DNA of 36,407 bases from Bacillota bacterium (GCA_018818645.1 JAHIRQ010000005.1:1-36407); one strand, 5' to 3'; positions 8,300 through 18,230 are shown, counted from the first letter of the stretch. The notes: generated by a model not told the origin, from the sequence alone. Program-made: numbers and translations.

Positions 8300-8343
8300 T
8301 ACAAAATATGAATTGGACATACACTTCCACTAAGGAGTTTTCT

Positions 8344-9204
8344 ATGAGTTACGGACGTCATCAAAGTTTTTATTTAAAAAGACATTGGATAACAAAGGGG
8401 ATAAATGCGTTGATTCATCATGATGCAGATATACTTCTAGATCGAAATGCTTTTAAATATTTGGGGATAGGGAAAAACATGCATCAGTCATTGAGATTTT
8501 GGCTTGAAGCGACAAATATAGTTTTTTTAGAAGATAAACAGCACAGATTATCTTTTTTTGGGAACTTATTAAAAGAGTATGATTTAGGTTGTAATGAGAA
8601 TATTTCTCAGCTTCTAATTCACTTTTTTTTAGTTACATTCGAATATGATAAAGTAGATAATGCTAATACATTTATCTGGTTCTTTAACGATTATAGTGAA
8701 ATTATGGCTACTAAAGAAACATTGTTAGAAGGTTTGGTGCAGTATGACGCAGGACAAACTTCATATAACACGTTAAATAGGGATATAGATTGCTTACTTA
8801 ATACGTATACTAACTATTTAAAATCACATGCTGAAGACAAGAATGTTTCCTTATTAGCGGAATTAGGCCTTATAAGAAAAAAAGAAAGTAATATCTACTA
8901 CAAAGCACCCCTAAAAAAAGAAAAGTATTCTTATGAAGCCTTTTATTTTATATTGTTATGGTTAAAGCAAAATAATTTTGATTTGAGTATCGAAAATTTA
9001 GTCAACAACAAACAAGGCTTAGGAAAAATTTTTAATTTAAATAGAATAGAAGTGATTGATATTATAGAAAAAATGAAACAAACAAGGGAATTTAATATTG
9101 ATATAGTTAGGACTAATAATCTAGATACTGTCAGTATTTCATGTGATCTTATGGCAGATCAATATTTACAAAAATCATATAAGGGGGGGAATCATGAATC
9201 TTAA
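8344..9204 (+). CDS. sspB: SspB, DUF4007 DNA nickase of single-strand phosphorothioation
   Basis: The 286-aa protein opens with SYGRHQSFYLKRHWITKG and GIGKNMHQSLRFWLEA, the diagnostic N-terminal blocks of DUF4007. DUF4007 proteins next to a PAPS-reductase-like SspD correspond to SspB, the nicking subunit of the SspABCD pathway. ATG 8344 has AAGGAG six bases upstream; an earlier in-frame ATG at 8287 lies inside the operator hairpin with no ribosome site and is rejected. The last 11 bases overlap sspC. It probably selects the target site and opens one strand for sulfur insertion. Confidence 0.85.
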   Translation: MSYGRHQSFYLKRHWITKGINALIHHDADILLDRNAFKYLGIGKNMHQSLRFWLEATNIVFLEDKQHRLSFFGNLLKEYDLGCNENISQLLIHFFLVTFEYDKVDNANTFIWFFNDYSEIMATKETLLEGLVQYDAGQTSYNTLNRDIDCLLNTYTNYLKSHAEDKNVSLLAELGLIRKKESNIYYKAPLKKEKYSYEAFYFILLWLKQNNFDLSIENLVNNKQGLGKIFNLNRIEVIDIIEKMKQTREFNIDIVRTNNLDTVSISCDLMADQYLQKSYKGGNHES

Positions 9205-12200
9205 ATCAAGTATAAATATAAAATATGATTTTTCAGACCCATTAATAATTGGAGATTATTATGCAACTACTACACATTCTAATATAATAACAGGGATACT
9301 AAACGGAGTTTTAGGGTACTCAACAGTTAGGTCACATATAGCATATGGCCCATATGGAAGTGGTAAATCTTATATAGCATCTATATTAATTGGGATGCTT
9401 TCAAAGTCATACACAAAGAGTGATATTTTTCAAATTGGATTAAAATATGAGGAAGTAGATAATGGAATCAAAAAAATAGTAAAAAAAGCAGCAGAGCATA
9501 CAAAAAAATACATTCCTATTATATTGAATGGTTTTGAAGGGGATATTAATAATAGTATAATTAAAAACTTATCAAAAACTCTTAATGAGAATGAGATAAA
9601 TGTAATATTTCCAGGATATACTCTAACTATAAATAACGTAGTAGATAAGTGGAAAAAGAAATATCCTGAGACTTATACTAAGTTTAGTGCACTCTTGTTT
9701 GAACAAGGTACAAGCATAAAAGAATTTAAATTAAATCTTCTGGAAAAACCAGAAATAGAAATAGAGCGATTTAGACAAATATACAGAGAATTAACATCGG
9801 GGTCAAATTTAGATATTGATTTTAATATATCACTAGTTGAAATTCTAGAATCAGTATGTAAACAGCTAGACAAAAAAAACATGGGTATTTTTCTAGTATA
9901 TGATGAGTTTGGTCGATATTTGCAGGAAATCAAAGACCTTGAAGTGAACAAACTAATGCAAGACATGCAAAATTTAGCGGAACTTGCGAATAACGGACTA
10001 AACAATTTAAACATGTTGTTTATAACACATAAACCAATAAGCTATTATTTTTCATCTCTTGATCAAGCAAATAGAAGTGAGTTTTCTAAAGTTGAAAAAA
10101 GATACAAAACATATGATATTAAGAGTGATTATCTAACATTTTTGAGTATATTAACGGGTTTTATGGCAGAAAAGTTAAATCAAAATATTAACTCTATAAA
10201 TGATGATTTCATATCGAAATCTAGAAAATACAATCCTTTTTCGGGAATTGTGTCTGATACAGAACTTGATAATCTAATAATCAAGAAACTTTCTCCTTTA
10301 CATCCTATCACAACCTTTTTGCTTCCCAAAATATCAAGTGTTTTTGGACAAAATGAGCGCACAATGTTTTCTTTTCTAGCTGATAAAAGTAAATTCGGAC
10401 TAAGTGGTTTTTTGGAGCAAAACGATTCAATTTATTATCCGGATTACTTAATTGATTATTTTTTTGCTAACATTGACGAATCAACACTAGATGATATCAA
10501 AGAGTATAGAGTTTTCAACAGTAACTTAAGCAAATTACCTACTCAAACGAGTAAAAGATATATAGAAAAGGCAATTAGAATCTATAAAATGATCATCCTA
10601 TGGAAGGTAACACGAGGAGTAGGGATTATTAAAATAACCTCGGGATTTTTAGCTTTTGCGCTCGGTATTGATGAGAAAGAAATAATAAGTATTCTAGAAG
10701 AGTTGTCAAAAATAAAATATACTAAATATAATGAAATTGAAGATCAATGGGAAATATTTCAAGGTAGTTCTTTAAATTTAGATCAAGAAATACAATTTCT
10801 AAAATCCAAAATAAAAACTCAAAATATGGATTTGGAGAATATTTTAAATGAAAGGAACCCGTATAAGTATATATATTCACAAAGGCATAATAATAAGTAT
10901 GAAATCACTAGGTTTGCTAAATTAGATTTTTATTTTACTCTAAAAGATATGCAAAACAAATCTGATTTAGCAGATCAAAAAATTCTAATACTTTTTGAAG
11001 AAGTCAAACATGTTTCAGAAGATACTATTTATGGAATGATGAAAATAGATGTTAGTGAACTTAAATTAATCCTTGAGCGATATTACTATTTCAATTATAT
11101 GCTTCAAAATAACTCATACACATTAAATTACATCAACCTGTCCGTAGAACTAGAATTTGAGCTTAGACAACTAGAAAATAAACTAAACGAATATTATAAA
11201 AAGATATTTAAAAAGACACTATTTTATGTCAATAACGAAGATCGAACATTTAAAAACTATAAAGAAATGAGTAATTTTCTATCTGATTATTTTGATTATA
11301 AGTACAGCAAATCGATTCATATAGTAAACGATCAAATTAATATGTTTAAATTGACAAAAATACAAAGTAATTCAATCAAATTAGTTCTTGAAAAAGTTAT
11401 AAATGATAATACTGATGATCTAGAAAATTTTTTCAAAGGAACTCAGCCAGCAGATTTAGTTTATTTTACAATCATAAAGAATTTAAGAGAGATTAATCAA
11501 AACCAGCATAATATAGAGGCTCTAAAATCAGATCTAGATGGTTATTTAGAATTAAACACGCAAGGGAATTTGTCAGATGTTATCGCAATTCTTACGGATG
11601 AGCCATATGGAATAAGACCAGAGGTATCAATATTACTAGGTTTATATTTAATCATCGATAAATGGAGAGATATTTTACTATTTAGTAACGGTAATTTTAT
11701 ACCAAGTATTAATGCGGGTGATTTATACGATAGTTTGCTAAATAATCCTGATAAATTGAAATATATTTATAGTAAATTTGACTTTTATAATAGAAATTAC
11801 TTAATGGATTTAGAACAGTTGTTTGTAAACCAAAATAGTTTAGTAACAAATAAATCTCTAAGTGTTCGAGTATGTAGCGCTATGCACAATTGGTATATTA
11901 CACTCCCTGTAATAACTCAGCAATTCGAAGGATTAAGCCTATCAGAGCAAGCTTTTTTAAAAATAATCGCATCCTCAAGAATTAATCCTGAGCAAGCCAT
12001 AATGGGATTGATTTCATTTAGTGATGATATTAACGAGATAATATCATTTAAAAAAAGTATTGAAACCAATTTTGAAAAGTATCGAATCAAATTCGAAAGA
12101 AGTATCAAAAATGAATTAGGAGTTCATGATGAGTTACAGTGGTTAAGTGAACGAACATTAATAGAGAAAAAAAGTAGTCAGATAGTCAAAATAATTGAGA

Positions 12201-12511
12201 ACAATTTATCATTTATTGATGAAATATGTAGTGAAATTGATAACATAGATATAACTAAGTGGACAAAAAGCAGTTTTAGTAATTTGAGAAATAGAATAAT
12301 TGAAATAAATGACAACTATAAAGAAGAAACGGATTACAACTCCATTATTGTTAATGGTATCGAAAGAGCAGTTCGAGATATTTCACTGTCTAAAAAAGCA
12401 AGAATTACTTATGAAAACATTGACAATATTATCAAAGCAACAAAAAAATACATGACAGATTCAGAAATAGACAAGATAATTTTTGATTTGTTAGAAAAGT
12501 ACGTGAGGTAA
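9194..12511 (+). CDS. sspC: SspC, large P-loop ATPase of DNA phosphorothioation
   Basis: The 1105-aa protein has Walker A GPYGSGKS at 52-59 and a Walker B-like IFLVYDEFGRYLQE near 232-245, followed by MLFITHKPISYY (sensor-like). The rest is a long helical, AT-rich-coded body. It recalls BREX BrxC-type large ATPases and sits between DUF4007 and PAPS-reductase genes, as SspC does. The start at 9194 follows AAGGGGGG by six bases; an earlier ATG at 9143 lies within sspB coding and is unneeded. It should energise assembly of the modification complex on DNA. Confidence 0.8.
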   Translation: MNLKSSINIKYDFSDPLIIGDYYATTTHSNIITGILNGVLGYSTVRSHIAYGPYGSGKSYIASILIGMLSKSYTKSDIFQIGLKYEEVDNGIKKIVKKAAEHTKKYIPIILNGFEGDINNSIIKNLSKTLNENEINVIFPGYTLTINNVVDKWKKKYPETYTKFSALLFEQGTSIKEFKLNLLEKPEIEIERFRQIYRELTSGSNLDIDFNISLVEILESVCKQLDKKNMGIFLVYDEFGRYLQEIKDLEVNKLMQDMQNLAELANNGLNNLNMLFITHKPISYYFSSLDQANRSEFSKVEKRYKTYDIKSDYLTFLSILTGFMAEKLNQNINSINDDFISKSRKYNPFSGIVSDTELDNLIIKKLSPLHPITTFLLPKISSVFGQNERTMFSFLADKSKFGLSGFLEQNDSIYYPDYLIDYFFANIDESTLDDIKEYRVFNSNLSKLPTQTSKRYIEKAIRIYKMIILWKVTRGVGIIKITSGFLAFALGIDEKEIISILEELSKIKYTKYNEIEDQWEIFQGSSLNLDQEIQFLKSKIKTQNMDLENILNERNPYKYIYSQRHNNKYEITRFAKLDFYFTLKDMQNKSDLADQKILILFEEVKHVSEDTIYGMMKIDVSELKLILERYYYFNYMLQNNSYTLNYINLSVELEFELRQLENKLNEYYKKIFKKTLFYVNNEDRTFKNYKEMSNFLSDYFDYKYSKSIHIVNDQINMFKLTKIQSNSIKLVLEKVINDNTDDLENFFKGTQPADLVYFTIIKNLREINQNQHNIEALKSDLDGYLELNTQGNLSDVIAILTDEPYGIRPEVSILLGLYLIIDKWRDILLFSNGNFIPSINAGDLYDSLLNNPDKLKYIYSKFDFYNRNYLMDLEQLFVNQNSLVTNKSLSVRVCSAMHNWYITLPVITQQFEGLSLSEQAFLKIIASSRINPEQAIMGLISFSDDINEIISFKKSIETNFEKYRIKFERSIKNELGVHDELQWLSERTLIEKKSSQIVKIIENNLSFIDEICSEIDNIDITKWTKSSFSNLRNRIIEINDNYKEETDYNSIIVNGIERAVRDISLSKKARITYENIDNIIKATKKYMTDSEIDKIIFDLLEKYVR

Positions 12512-12515
12512 ATAA

Positions 12516-13328
12516 ATGGAACAAAAAATCAAGCATGTTGTGCTATACAGTGGAGGAGCATCAAGCGCCTACATTGCGAAATGGGTTGTTGACAAATATG
12601 GATTAGAAAATTCGATATTATTTTTCACAGATACTCTTTGGGAAGATGAAGATAATCTAAGGTTTATGGAAGAATGTGCCTCATATATTGGAATAGAAAT
12701 TACAAAAGTTGTTGATGGAAGAACACCAGAAGATGTGTTTTTTGAAGACAAATACCTAGGAAATGCAAGGTTTGCTAGATGTTCTGAAGAACTAAAAGTG
12801 CGTCAAACATTAATATTTATTGAAGAAGTAAGAATGAGTGGTTTTGAGCCGATTTTATACTTTGGTATTGGACCACATGAAAAGCATAGAGCAGAAAGTC
12901 TTACTAAACACTATGAGCACTTTCCAATTGAGCCCGTGAAGTGTGAGTTTCCAATGATTGACTCGATTAGTGAAGATATCAAAGCAAAAATAATAATTGA
13001 GAATGAATGGGGTATTAAATTACCTAGAATGTATGAACTTGGCTTTCATCATGCGAATTGCAAAGGAAGATGTGTTAGAGGTGGATTTCATCATTATGCG
13101 AACTTATATTTAGAATGGCCTGAAGTTTATGAAGAACAAGAAACAATGGAAGAAAAATTTAGAGTGCAGTTTAAGATGGACGTTTCAATGATGAAGAAGA
13201 ATGGAAAACCATACACTTTAAAAACCCATCGGGAAACACTTCTAGAGAAAATGACTAAAGAAGAATTGATTAAGTATGCCAAACAAAAAGATGATGAAGG
13301 AATACCATGTTTTTGTTCGTTTTCTTGA
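12516..13328 (+). CDS. sspD: SspD, PAPS-reductase-like ATP pyrophosphatase for DNA sulfur transfer
   Basis: The 270-aa protein begins with VVLYSGGASSAYIA (PP-loop SGGxSS at 12-17), which binds and adenylates the backbone substrate in DndC/SspD proteins. Conserved-looking cysteines occur at ARCSEELK (~90), NCKGRCVRGG (~184-190) and CFC near the end; some may hold an Fe-S cluster, as in DndC. ATG 12516 is four bases after sspC, with GAGGTAAATA as ribosome site. It should activate the phosphate and accept sulfur from a cysteine desulfurase (SspA or IscS/SufS type), which is not in this window. Confidence 0.85.
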   Translation: MEQKIKHVVLYSGGASSAYIAKWVVDKYGLENSILFFTDTLWEDEDNLRFMEECASYIGIEITKVVDGRTPEDVFFEDKYLGNARFARCSEELKVRQTLIFIEEVRMSGFEPILYFGIGPHEKHRAESLTKHYEHFPIEPVKCEFPMIDSISEDIKAKIIIENEWGIKLPRMYELGFHHANCKGRCVRGGFHHYANLYLEWPEVYEEQETMEEKFRVQFKMDVSMMKKNGKPYTLKTHRETLLEKMTKEELIKYAKQKDDEGIPCFCSFS

Positions 13329-13383
13329 GAAAAATTTACTGCTTGCTAAACTCAGTTTAACTGTTATTAGGCAAAAGGAAAAG

Positions 13384-13438
13384 ACCACAAAGTGTGGCCT
13401 CATAAGATTCAATCTACTTTTGTGGATTGGATTTTTTT
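13384..13438 (+). terminator. Double hairpin terminator after sspD
   Basis: CCACA/TGTGG (13385-13397) is followed by CAATCTA/TGGATTG (13410-13429) and a run of seven T (13432-13438). The tract ends the sspBCD operon exactly where the convergent minus-strand gene stops at 13437. Confidence 0.8.
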
Positions 13439-14471
13439 ATGTAATATACAAAGTGTAGATTGTAGATATTTGCTTTTTAAGATCTTTTAGAGGGATGTTA
13501 TCAGAGATTAATAGATAATCTTCATTAGTTGTGTTAGAGTTTGATAGTAGAATACCTTCTGTTAGTTCATCAGAAATATGGATTTTTTTTGTAACATTAA
13601 ACACGATTTCTTGAGAAAAATGTTCTTTCTGCGATAAAACATCATGAAAAATCCTAAAACTACGATGAAAGTTCTTTTTTCTTAACCAATTCGACATATA
13701 AGCATCATTAATCATCTGATAATCGTTATCATTTTCTGATTTGTTAACCACATATAACGCTGTTGTGACTAAAAAATCTGTCATATAGGATCTATAGGGA
13801 GACTCGAAAATCTCATTTAATCGCTTAAATGTAGAAAAAGGTATCAACACTGATCTATGCTTTAGCGGTCCTTCATTGATGGCATTTGCTATGATGATAT
13901 CCAATGTTACTATCTTATTGTCATATTTGTTTTTCATTCCAGTCATGCTAAAGAACCTGTTTTTAGTTAATCCAGGTAGGTAGCCATCAGACCAATTTAG
14001 TATCGATTTTTCAATTCGAGAAACTGTGCTTTTATAGTCTTTAAGGTGTGCTTCTGTGGACTTGATTTCATTAGATTCTATCCGCTTGATCAAATTACTA
14101 AACGCAGTATGGGCATCTTTCATATAATCATAAAATCTGCCATTTCCATATTTTCCAATGAGTTCATTTGGAGTTTCAACAGCTATTAATTGGTCTGAGC
14201 ACCAATCAAGCAAATATTTCTCCGTGTCAGAAACTCTTTTCTTTAAAACTGCATCATCTAATTCAGTTAGTTTTTCGATGTCATTTAACTCATGAAATAA
14301 GAAGCGTCTTGCAATGATTGTTAGTGCTCTATCAATTCCAGAACGCTTTGTTATGGACTCTAGCAACAATCTTCCATATATTTCACCACTCTTAAATCTT
14401 GGTTTAGCGCTGTTTACAGATAAAGTCAAATCTCTCGTATAGTCATAGTATTCTTTGAATTCATTGAGCAT
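13437..14471 (-). CDS. 344-aa partner protein of the RNA polymerase-like gene
   Basis: No family is recognised. The protein is soluble, mixed helix and strand, with a basic first third and conserved-looking stretches IYGRLLLESITKRSGIDRALTIIARRFLFHEL and LPGLTKNRFFSMTGMKNKYDNKIVTLD. Its ATG is one base downstream of the polymerase-like stop (TAATATG), so its translation is coupled to that gene and a physical partnership is likely, for instance as specificity or accessory subunit. It shows no sigma-like helix-turn-helix by eye. The role is inferred from context only. Confidence 0.65.
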   Translation of the reverse strand: MLNEFKEYYDYTRDLTLSVNSAKPRFKSGEIYGRLLLESITKRSGIDRALTIIARRFLFHELNDIEKLTELDDAVLKKRVSDTEKYLLDWCSDQLIAVETPNELIGKYGNGRFYDYMKDAHTAFSNLIKRIESNEIKSTEAHLKDYKSTVSRIEKSILNWSDGYLPGLTKNRFFSMTGMKNKYDNKIVTLDIIIANAINEGPLKHRSVLIPFSTFKRLNEIFESPYRSYMTDFLVTTALYVVNKSENDNDYQMINDAYMSNWLRKKNFHRSFRIFHDVLSQKEHFSQEIVFNVTKKIHISDELTEGILLSNSNTTNEDYLLISDNIPLKDLKKQISTIYTLYIT

Positions 14472-14472
14472 A

Positions 14473-17400
14473 TTATTCTAATCCTCCATTGGATTTTTCA
14501 ACAACATGATTCAACATGGTGCTCTTTGCGAAAGCAAACATGAACCGCATTGATTTGTCGAAATCTCTAAGTGCATAGAAATACTTTGTTTCATCATTTC
14601 TTGAGACTTTATGCAAAGCAAAGAGTCTATCAAGTTCAGCATTGATATACTTTGTTGTATGCAATCGTATGCTCCATATCGGCTGAAAATGCTCATCATC
14701 ATACATGAACTTATTGCAAGTTGAGAATATAGCTGAAATATCATCTAAATCATCAAGTTCAAAACTAAAGAACTCATTTTTCAGTTTACTGAGAGCTGTT
14801 ACAATTTTTTTGACATAACCTTTTGCTTTTTCATAATCTGAGGTATGCTCAATACTTGTTCCATCAATATAAGTTTTGATTAGCTTATTTGAAGTGTATC
14901 CTTTTGCTTGTGCATCTTCCATGAATTTCTTCATTTTATCGCTAAAATCTAACTTGTTTCTATTGAATATCATCTCTAAGAGCGCTTTATATCTTGAGAT
15001 AGAATCGAAATCCCTGTAATCCGCATCCATGGTGTTTTCAAGACTTAGTATAACTTCGCTTAAGATTAGGTATAAAATCTTATGCCCTGAATGGGTGAAG
15101 TTTGTAAGTAAAGAGACTTCGTCCTCATTTAACTTATTCTTGAAGTACTTCAAAAGAAGTGCTTCTTTTTTTTCTTGTTTTGACATCAAGTGCCAATCAT
15201 CAGTGATAGTTAAATCACGAATTTCCACAAGATCTTTAGTGCTCATATCAGAAACCTTTAGTAACAGGTTATCTAATGCAATAATCATAGAAATGTTATC
15301 ATACTGAAGACTTAGAATGTATTGAAGCGTGGATTGAATTTTGTTATCAAAATACGGTTTAGGTTGCATTGTATAACTTAAACGCTTATTACAATCCAGA
15401 TAAGCAATCACAAGTTTTGAAATGTCTTTGATGAGAGATATGTCTAGATCTTGCTTCCAATGAGGGTTCATTTCAAATTTAAAACGAACGATGTTGCTAT
15501 GGTTCTTTTTGAAATCAAGCTTTTTTCGACCAACTTCAATTAAAACCTGTTCTGCATTATCCTTTAAATAATACAAATTTGGACTATCACTTTTAATATA
15601 GAAATTGACATTTTCGTTCCGGTTTATTTCAACTTTCGATTTATAGTCTATAAAAGGATTACTAAATACAGGAGCTTGATAGTACGGTGCTTTACCAGAT
15701 TTCACTGCATCGATTTCTAACGCGATGACAAAAGACATTTTCTCTGCAATTCTTCTATGAAAGTCTCTTCTTTCCATATTTGAATCGTTTTCGTTATAAG
15801 CAAAAATACTGTGTGAAAATGCATGATTACTCATTAAACCAATTCGAGTAGAAAAAGATTTTTTAGTCGAGTCATAAAGCATATCTTGTGTTGGATGGGT
15901 TTTGTTACCCTTTAAAGAAGGGAAGTAGAGTAACCTTTTCTGATTGATTGATTGTGATCTTTGAACCCCCTTAGTATAGATATCATTTGAAATGATTCTT
16001 ACAATATCTCCATCAGTATCTGCTGTTTGCATGGCAAGCATTTGATTTGCGAATGTGTTAAGCATAATCACTCCAGTTAAATGAGAGAAGTATTCTTCAC
16101 GAAGACTATTATTATGTTTTGGTATTGGCATAGCATAAACTAGTTCTTTAGAAGTGATATGTGGATTTCTGAGTATCGAATAGTATTTTGACTGATCATA
16201 ATAAGGATATTCACTAGGTGCATAAAACATATTTGATAATTCAGTAAATCCTGTTCTATAGAATGCGCCATCAGTAATTTGATTGAGCAGTTCAAGTAAA
16301 TCACCAGATAGTATTTTTACTCCACCTTCAATTTGAATTCTTCCGGTCTTCATGTTTCTTAACAATGTTTCAGCGTAGGACTTAACACGATTTTGATAGA
16401 TATCGTCATGAATAAAGTCATTATTTTTTGCTAGTATTTTTATTAATAGTTCTTGTTCACTCGCATCACTTTGATAATCGTTATCAACATCATAGTATTT
16501 AAGTGATTTGATAAAGTAACCAACTTGCTTATTTGGATTAGCTACAAGATTGATATAGTTGAGATTTCCTCTTGTAAGAAGCTTAAAAAAATCTGTTTGT
16601 GTTAATGCAGGAGTATGTAACACCTGATAGTTAAGTATGGTTTCAAATTCTTGATCCTCAAACTGGTCTGTGTTTGTTATGTACAGGGCATGATGAAACT
16701 TATGAAAGTAATCAAAATACTTTTGCATGGGTAGTAGCGGTGAGTTAAAATCCTTATTGAATCTTGATTGAATCCATTCATAGCATTTGAACTGACTTTT
16801 AGTTAAGATGATTTTGATTTGACTTACTTCACGATAATTTCCAAAAATATCTCTAATACTTGTTATTTTTCCCTCTTTACACCATTTTTGAAAATCTATC
16901 GCATGTAAAACACCTTTAACAAAAGGAAGTCTAAATTGCACACTGTAATGATAAGGTGGTTCTTTGATTGACAAATTCACTTGATTAATATGCTCAAGAT
17001 ATTCTTTGTCGATAAAACCTTCCCCATCGAACATATTCGAAATGGTTTTGATGTTCACATTCTCTAAGACAATTAGTTCATCATCATCTTTTAGATGGTT
17101 CATGCCTAATAATATGATGATTTTTTCATAAAGCATGTTGTATTCATCTAATACGATATCATCCATTTCATTCAAGAGGTCAGTTGGTCGTTCTGAATAA
17201 AACTCGAGTGTGCTATTTATGGCATCTCGTAGATCTTTATATATGATAGAGAATTCAAAAGAGCTGTACTCGTGTTTTAGTTTTGAGTTATAAATTATAG
17301 CCCAATGAAAAAAAGACATATTTTCCATGTAATTACTCTCATTAGTAAAAAACATATCATAAAGCATTTCTTTTACAAGTGATCTACTTAATGCAGTAGT

Positions 17401-18075
17401 ATAGCTATCAGTAACTGAAGTTTTATTATAATCATTAACAATAACAACACTTTCAGGGCTCAGTTCAGGTAGTTCTACTCTGATTCCACTGCTCAAATAC
17501 AATCCTTGGTATGCTTGGAGCTTGCTGATAGAGTATTTTTGATTTTCATGAATCATATCAAAGTTGATTCTTTCATCAAGCAGAGATTTCAAATCATACC
17601 TAATAAACGACAGAGTAGAACGTCTACCCATGCTACCAGACTTAAGAAAAGGTAGAAGATGAATAGTCTTTTGATGACTTGACTCAATTATTAGACCATA
17701 AGTAAAGATTTGATGAGCGATTTTATCATAGAGAGCTTTTTTTGTATGATTTTTAGCAGTAAAAACACCAGTGAAATCAATATAAATCAAAACATCTTTC
17801 AAGAAATTATTTGTTTTAATGATTGAATCGACATGATCTTCCAAATAGAGTTTTCGATCTTCAATGAAGTCCTCAATATTATGATTCAGTTCATAAAGTG
17901 TTCTGCTGATTTGATAAAAAAGTGCATTCTCTTCAATCGTGCTTAATTTTATCGTCAAGGATTTTGATTCTCTTGAGCTCAATAGTGGAATAGTATCCTG
18001 TTCCATTTTCTTAAGCATCAAGATCTCAATGATTTTTCGCGCACTCAAAGTCTTAATGATATACCTGTAATTCAC
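14473..18075 (-). CDS. Single-chain RNA polymerase-like protein, YonO/QDE-1 double-psi-barrel type
   Basis: The 1200-aa protein carries the signatures of single-chain polymerases related to eukaryotic RdRp and phage YonO: IEGGVKILSGDLLELL, then YYSILRNPHIT with RNPH at 636-639, matching the R-P-x-H block before the second double-psi barrel, then QTADTDGDIVRII with the metal-binding DTDGD at 686-690. YonO is a DNA-dependent RNA polymerase; QDE-1 uses RNA and DNA. At 1200 residues it is far longer than YonO (~500) and nearer QDE-1 in size. GTG start with AGGTGG site. It lies opposite to all neighbouring genes of the element. A silencing-like RdRp role is an alternative; primase relation is less likely. 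Confidence 0.75.
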   Translation of the reverse strand: MNYRYIIKTLSARKIIEILMLKKMEQDTIPLLSSRESKSLTIKLSTIEENALFYQISRTLYELNHNIEDFIEDRKLYLEDHVDSIIKTNNFLKDVLIYIDFTGVFTAKNHTKKALYDKIAHQIFTYGLIIESSHQKTIHLLPFLKSGSMGRRSTLSFIRYDLKSLLDERINFDMIHENQKYSISKLQAYQGLYLSSGIRVELPELSPESVVIVNDYNKTSVTDSYTTALSRSLVKEMLYDMFFTNESNYMENMSFFHWAIIYNSKLKHEYSSFEFSIIYKDLRDAINSTLEFYSERPTDLLNEMDDIVLDEYNMLYEKIIILLGMNHLKDDDELIVLENVNIKTISNMFDGEGFIDKEYLEHINQVNLSIKEPPYHYSVQFRLPFVKGVLHAIDFQKWCKEGKITSIRDIFGNYREVSQIKIILTKSQFKCYEWIQSRFNKDFNSPLLPMQKYFDYFHKFHHALYITNTDQFEDQEFETILNYQVLHTPALTQTDFFKLLTRGNLNYINLVANPNKQVGYFIKSLKYYDVDNDYQSDASEQELLIKILAKNNDFIHDDIYQNRVKSYAETLLRNMKTGRIQIEGGVKILSGDLLELLNQITDGAFYRTGFTELSNMFYAPSEYPYYDQSKYYSILRNPHITSKELVYAMPIPKHNNSLREEYFSHLTGVIMLNTFANQMLAMQTADTDGDIVRIISNDIYTKGVQRSQSINQKRLLYFPSLKGNKTHPTQDMLYDSTKKSFSTRIGLMSNHAFSHSIFAYNENDSNMERRDFHRRIAEKMSFVIALEIDAVKSGKAPYYQAPVFSNPFIDYKSKVEINRNENVNFYIKSDSPNLYYLKDNAEQVLIEVGRKKLDFKKNHSNIVRFKFEMNPHWKQDLDISLIKDISKLVIAYLDCNKRLSYTMQPKPYFDNKIQSTLQYILSLQYDNISMIIALDNLLLKVSDMSTKDLVEIRDLTITDDWHLMSKQEKKEALLLKYFKNKLNEDEVSLLTNFTHSGHKILYLILSEVILSLENTMDADYRDFDSISRYKALLEMIFNRNKLDFSDKMKKFMEDAQAKGYTSNKLIKTYIDGTSIEHTSDYEKAKGYVKKIVTALSKLKNEFFSFELDDLDDISAIFSTCNKFMYDDEHFQPIWSIRLHTTKYINAELDRLFALHKVSRNDETKYFYALRDFDKSMRFMFAFAKSTMLNHVVEKSNGGLE

Positions 18076-18097
18076 AAAACCACCACCTATTGACTCT

Positions 18098-18103
18098 ATT
18101 ATA
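18098..18103 (-). promoter_or_regulatory. -10 element for the polymerase-like gene
   Basis: Minus-strand TATAAT at 18103-18098 lies 23 bases before the GTG start, leaving a very short leader. No good -35 is found at the right spacing (ACATAG at 18126-18121). The site implies transcription by the host enzyme. Confidence 0.45.
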
Positions 18104-18170
18104 CTACAAAATTATTGTATCTATGTAATTAGTATACCCGTTGATGAAAATTTATAAAGATTTAGTAGAC

Positions 18171-18230
18171 CCAAATTTAAGGAGGTGGTTCATATGGTCT
18201 AAACATGCCGACACATTGTCGGCTTTTTTT
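18171..18230 (+). promoter_or_regulatory. Leader with two-codon minigene (Met-Val-stop) and terminator
   Basis: ACCCAAATTTAAGGAGGTGG carries a perfect ribosome site, then after 8 bases comes ATG GTC TAA (18194-18202). Immediately downstream GCCGACA/TGTCGGC with a 3-base loop (18207-18223) and T7 form an intrinsic terminator. A second start, ATG at 18205, would read through the hairpin. This is an attenuator-like leader ahead of the gene series at 18281. A closely similar leader occurs at 19761. Confidence 0.65.

Noticed and set aside
8287-8343. Upstream start for sspB
   Set aside because: The ATG lies inside the operator hairpin without a ribosome site, while ATG 8344 has AAGGAG and begins the DUF4007 homology.
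3355-13328. BREX type 4 (PAPS reductase plus large ATPase)
   Set aside because: PglZ and BrxL are missing, and DUF4007 plus a DndD-like ATPase point to the Ssp/Dnd type instead.
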